In this document: positions 63,249 through 64,000 of the stretch, piece after piece
Numbering within the stretch: position 1 is the stretch's first letter
How the letters are laid out: each line of letters opens with the position of its first letter
NCBI RefSeq assembly: GCF_030823405.1
Contig: NZ_JAUSXC010000001.1
Coordinates: 3,517,001-3,581,000, forward strand
Reading direction: 5' to 3'
Source: Chryseobacterium ginsenosidimutans
GTDB lineage: Bacteria > Bacteroidota > Bacteroidia > Flavobacteriales > Weeksellaceae
Length of the DNA: 64,000 nt
Program-made: the position numbers and the translations under genes
Notes under the pieces: model-generated
Database searches by the model: none
Seen by the model: only the letters and a program-made list of their open reading frames with translations
What the model was told of the DNA's origin: nothing

Positions 63249-63680
63249 TCAGTCTATCTTAATTTCCTTGATTTGTTTTTTCTCCAAATTATTTTTAGCT
63301 ATATGGATGCTTAATAAGCCATCTTGATAATTAGCTTTAATTTGATCTTCGGTAATATTTTCCGGCAAACGAAAATTACGTGAAAAAGAAGAGATCGAAA
63401 ATTCTTTCCTTAGATAATTTTCTTGTTCTTCTTTATTTTCTGAACTTGTTTCTGCACTTATGGTCAGCAATCCGTTTTCACTTGATAGTTTAAAATCATC
63501 TTTCTTAAAACCAGGTGCTGAAACTTTTAATTCATAGGTACCATCCTTATCAATAATATTAACTGTAGGATACATATTATTAGCAAAAATGGAGTTACTG
63601 ACGAATCCATCGATATTCCAAAAATCTTCTATTATGGATTTAAGTGATGGAATAGTGTTGATTTTTTCTAAGGTTTTCAT
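63249..63680 (-). CDS. Hsp20/alpha-crystallin protein, copy 2
   Basis: 143 residues from the ATG at 63680 (MKTLEKINTIPSLK); the longer frame starting at 63704 is inside the promoter. Alpha-crystallin domain (YELKVSAPGFKKDDFKLSSENGLLTISAE, FRLPENITEDQIKANYQDGLLSIHIA) very similar to the Hsp20 at 29796-30227. Tandem FNR-like dyads in the promoter at 63707-63772. Confidence 0.93.
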   Translation of the reverse strand: MKTLEKINTIPSLKSIIEDFWNIDGFVSNSIFANNMYPTVNIIDKDGTYELKVSAPGFKKDDFKLSSENGLLTISAETSSENKEEQENYLRKEFSISSFSRNFRLPENITEDQIKANYQDGLLSIHIAKNNLEKKQIKEIKID

Positions 63681-63706
63681 AAATAAAAGTTTTAAAATTA
63701 ACACTA

Positions 63707-63772
63707 CAAAGGTATAAGGGGAGTAAGTTTCATACTATGACAGTGATCTCATTTTATAATGATTGTAATCAC
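63707..63772 (-). promoter_or_regulatory. hsp20 copy 2 promoter with tandem FNR-like sites
   Basis: Minus-strand -7 box TATACCTTTG at 63707-63716. Proximal dyad ATGAC-AGTG-ATCTC at 63737-63750 (one mismatch in a half) and distal dyad ATGAT-TGTA-ATCAC at 63759-63772 (perfect). Centres 22 bases apart, proximal 33.5 bases from the first TTTG base. Beyond 63773 there is no gene; a short minus-strand frame lacks a start. Confidence 0.8.
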
Positions 63773-64000
63773 TAAATCCTTTTTTATTTTAATGATTTGA
63801 AGTTCCTGACTCTGAAGCATCAAGTTTTTGATTTTCTCTAGTTGATAAGCATTTGCTTTAGAAACTGTGTTGGTTTTCAACTCATTCAAAATACATGAAA
63901 GTAATTCTTTTTTTACATTTCAAAAACTGTCAGTCAATTCGTATTTACCTATAATTATTTTAAAAATGATCTTTTGCTAAAAAAGCAAGTTTCCGTCTTT

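Noticed and set aside
63773..64000. Minus-strand frame of about 57 codons at the window end
   Set aside because: No start codon in a sensible place, and its end overlaps the hsp20 copy 2 operators.
1..64000. CRISPR arrays, rRNA, tRNA and complete insertion sequences
   Set aside because: No regularly spaced repeats, no cloverleaf with conserved arms and no transposase were seen.

Overview
The window looks like chromosome from a Bacteroidota member of the Chryseobacterium/Weeksellaceae type. It is AT-rich, its promoters have Bacteroidota -7 boxes (TAnnTTTG), and its gene families are typical of flavobacteria: DUF932, DUF3408, DUF3570, DUF4266, a CusA-TolC fusion, DUF6629 and YceI/porin. The genus is inferred from protein style, not from a marker gene.

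Layout. (1) 1-3.1 kb: remnant of a conjugative/integrative element (ssb, truncated DUF932 and DUF3408 genes joined tail to tail, parA, broken mobilization gene). (2) 3.1-9.1 kb: arsenic and chromate resistance cargo (arsR, DUF6428, arsO, LMW-phosphatase arsenate reductase, arsN-like acetyltransferase, acr3, doxX, chrA). (3) 9.5-15.9 kb: alpha-oxoamine synthase, methyltransferase, glycine cleavage gcvT/gcvH with a broken second gcvH, pckA, and a divergent Crp/Fnr gene. (4) 16-21 kb: DUF1275, a decayed VIT1-type transporter, PAP2 phosphatase and a thioredoxin-ApbE-DUF4266-DUF3570 cluster. (5) 21-28 kb: heavy-metal RND efflux (adaptor plus a CusA-TolC fusion), flanked by two paralogous small secreted proteins and a heme-binding protein. 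(6) 28-64 kb: a large stress/quiescence island with two Hsp20, four BON proteins, two Dps, three proteins of the USP/DUF1003 type, MBL enzymes, a PAS kinase with REC and Crp parts, L,D-transpeptidase, GH130 plus GT4, PfkB, MlaEFD, pyrophosphatase, Ca-type P-ATPase, alcohol dehydrogenase, YceI proteins and a porin.

The main discovery is regulatory. At least six promoters in the island carry two 14-bp FNR-like palindromes (nTGAY-N4-RTCAn) whose centres are 22 bp apart. The proximal centre lies exactly 33.5 bp upstream of the first T of the TTTG in the -7 box, about -41.5 and -63.5 from the start. Weaker or single versions precede three more island genes and pckA. A plausible controller lies inside the island: a PAS histidine kinase with a FixL-like heme-ligand motif, followed by a REC domain and a Crp/Fnr domain whose recognition helix has the FNR-type E-x-x-S-R. 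This resembles the logic of mycobacterial DosR dormancy control (Hsp20, USP, PfkB under a heme kinase), but built from a FixL-like kinase and a REC-Crp protein.

Many genes are broken by single-base shifts (second gcvH, VIT, REC/Crp, second dps, mob). They could be real decay or sequencing errors and should be checked on reads.
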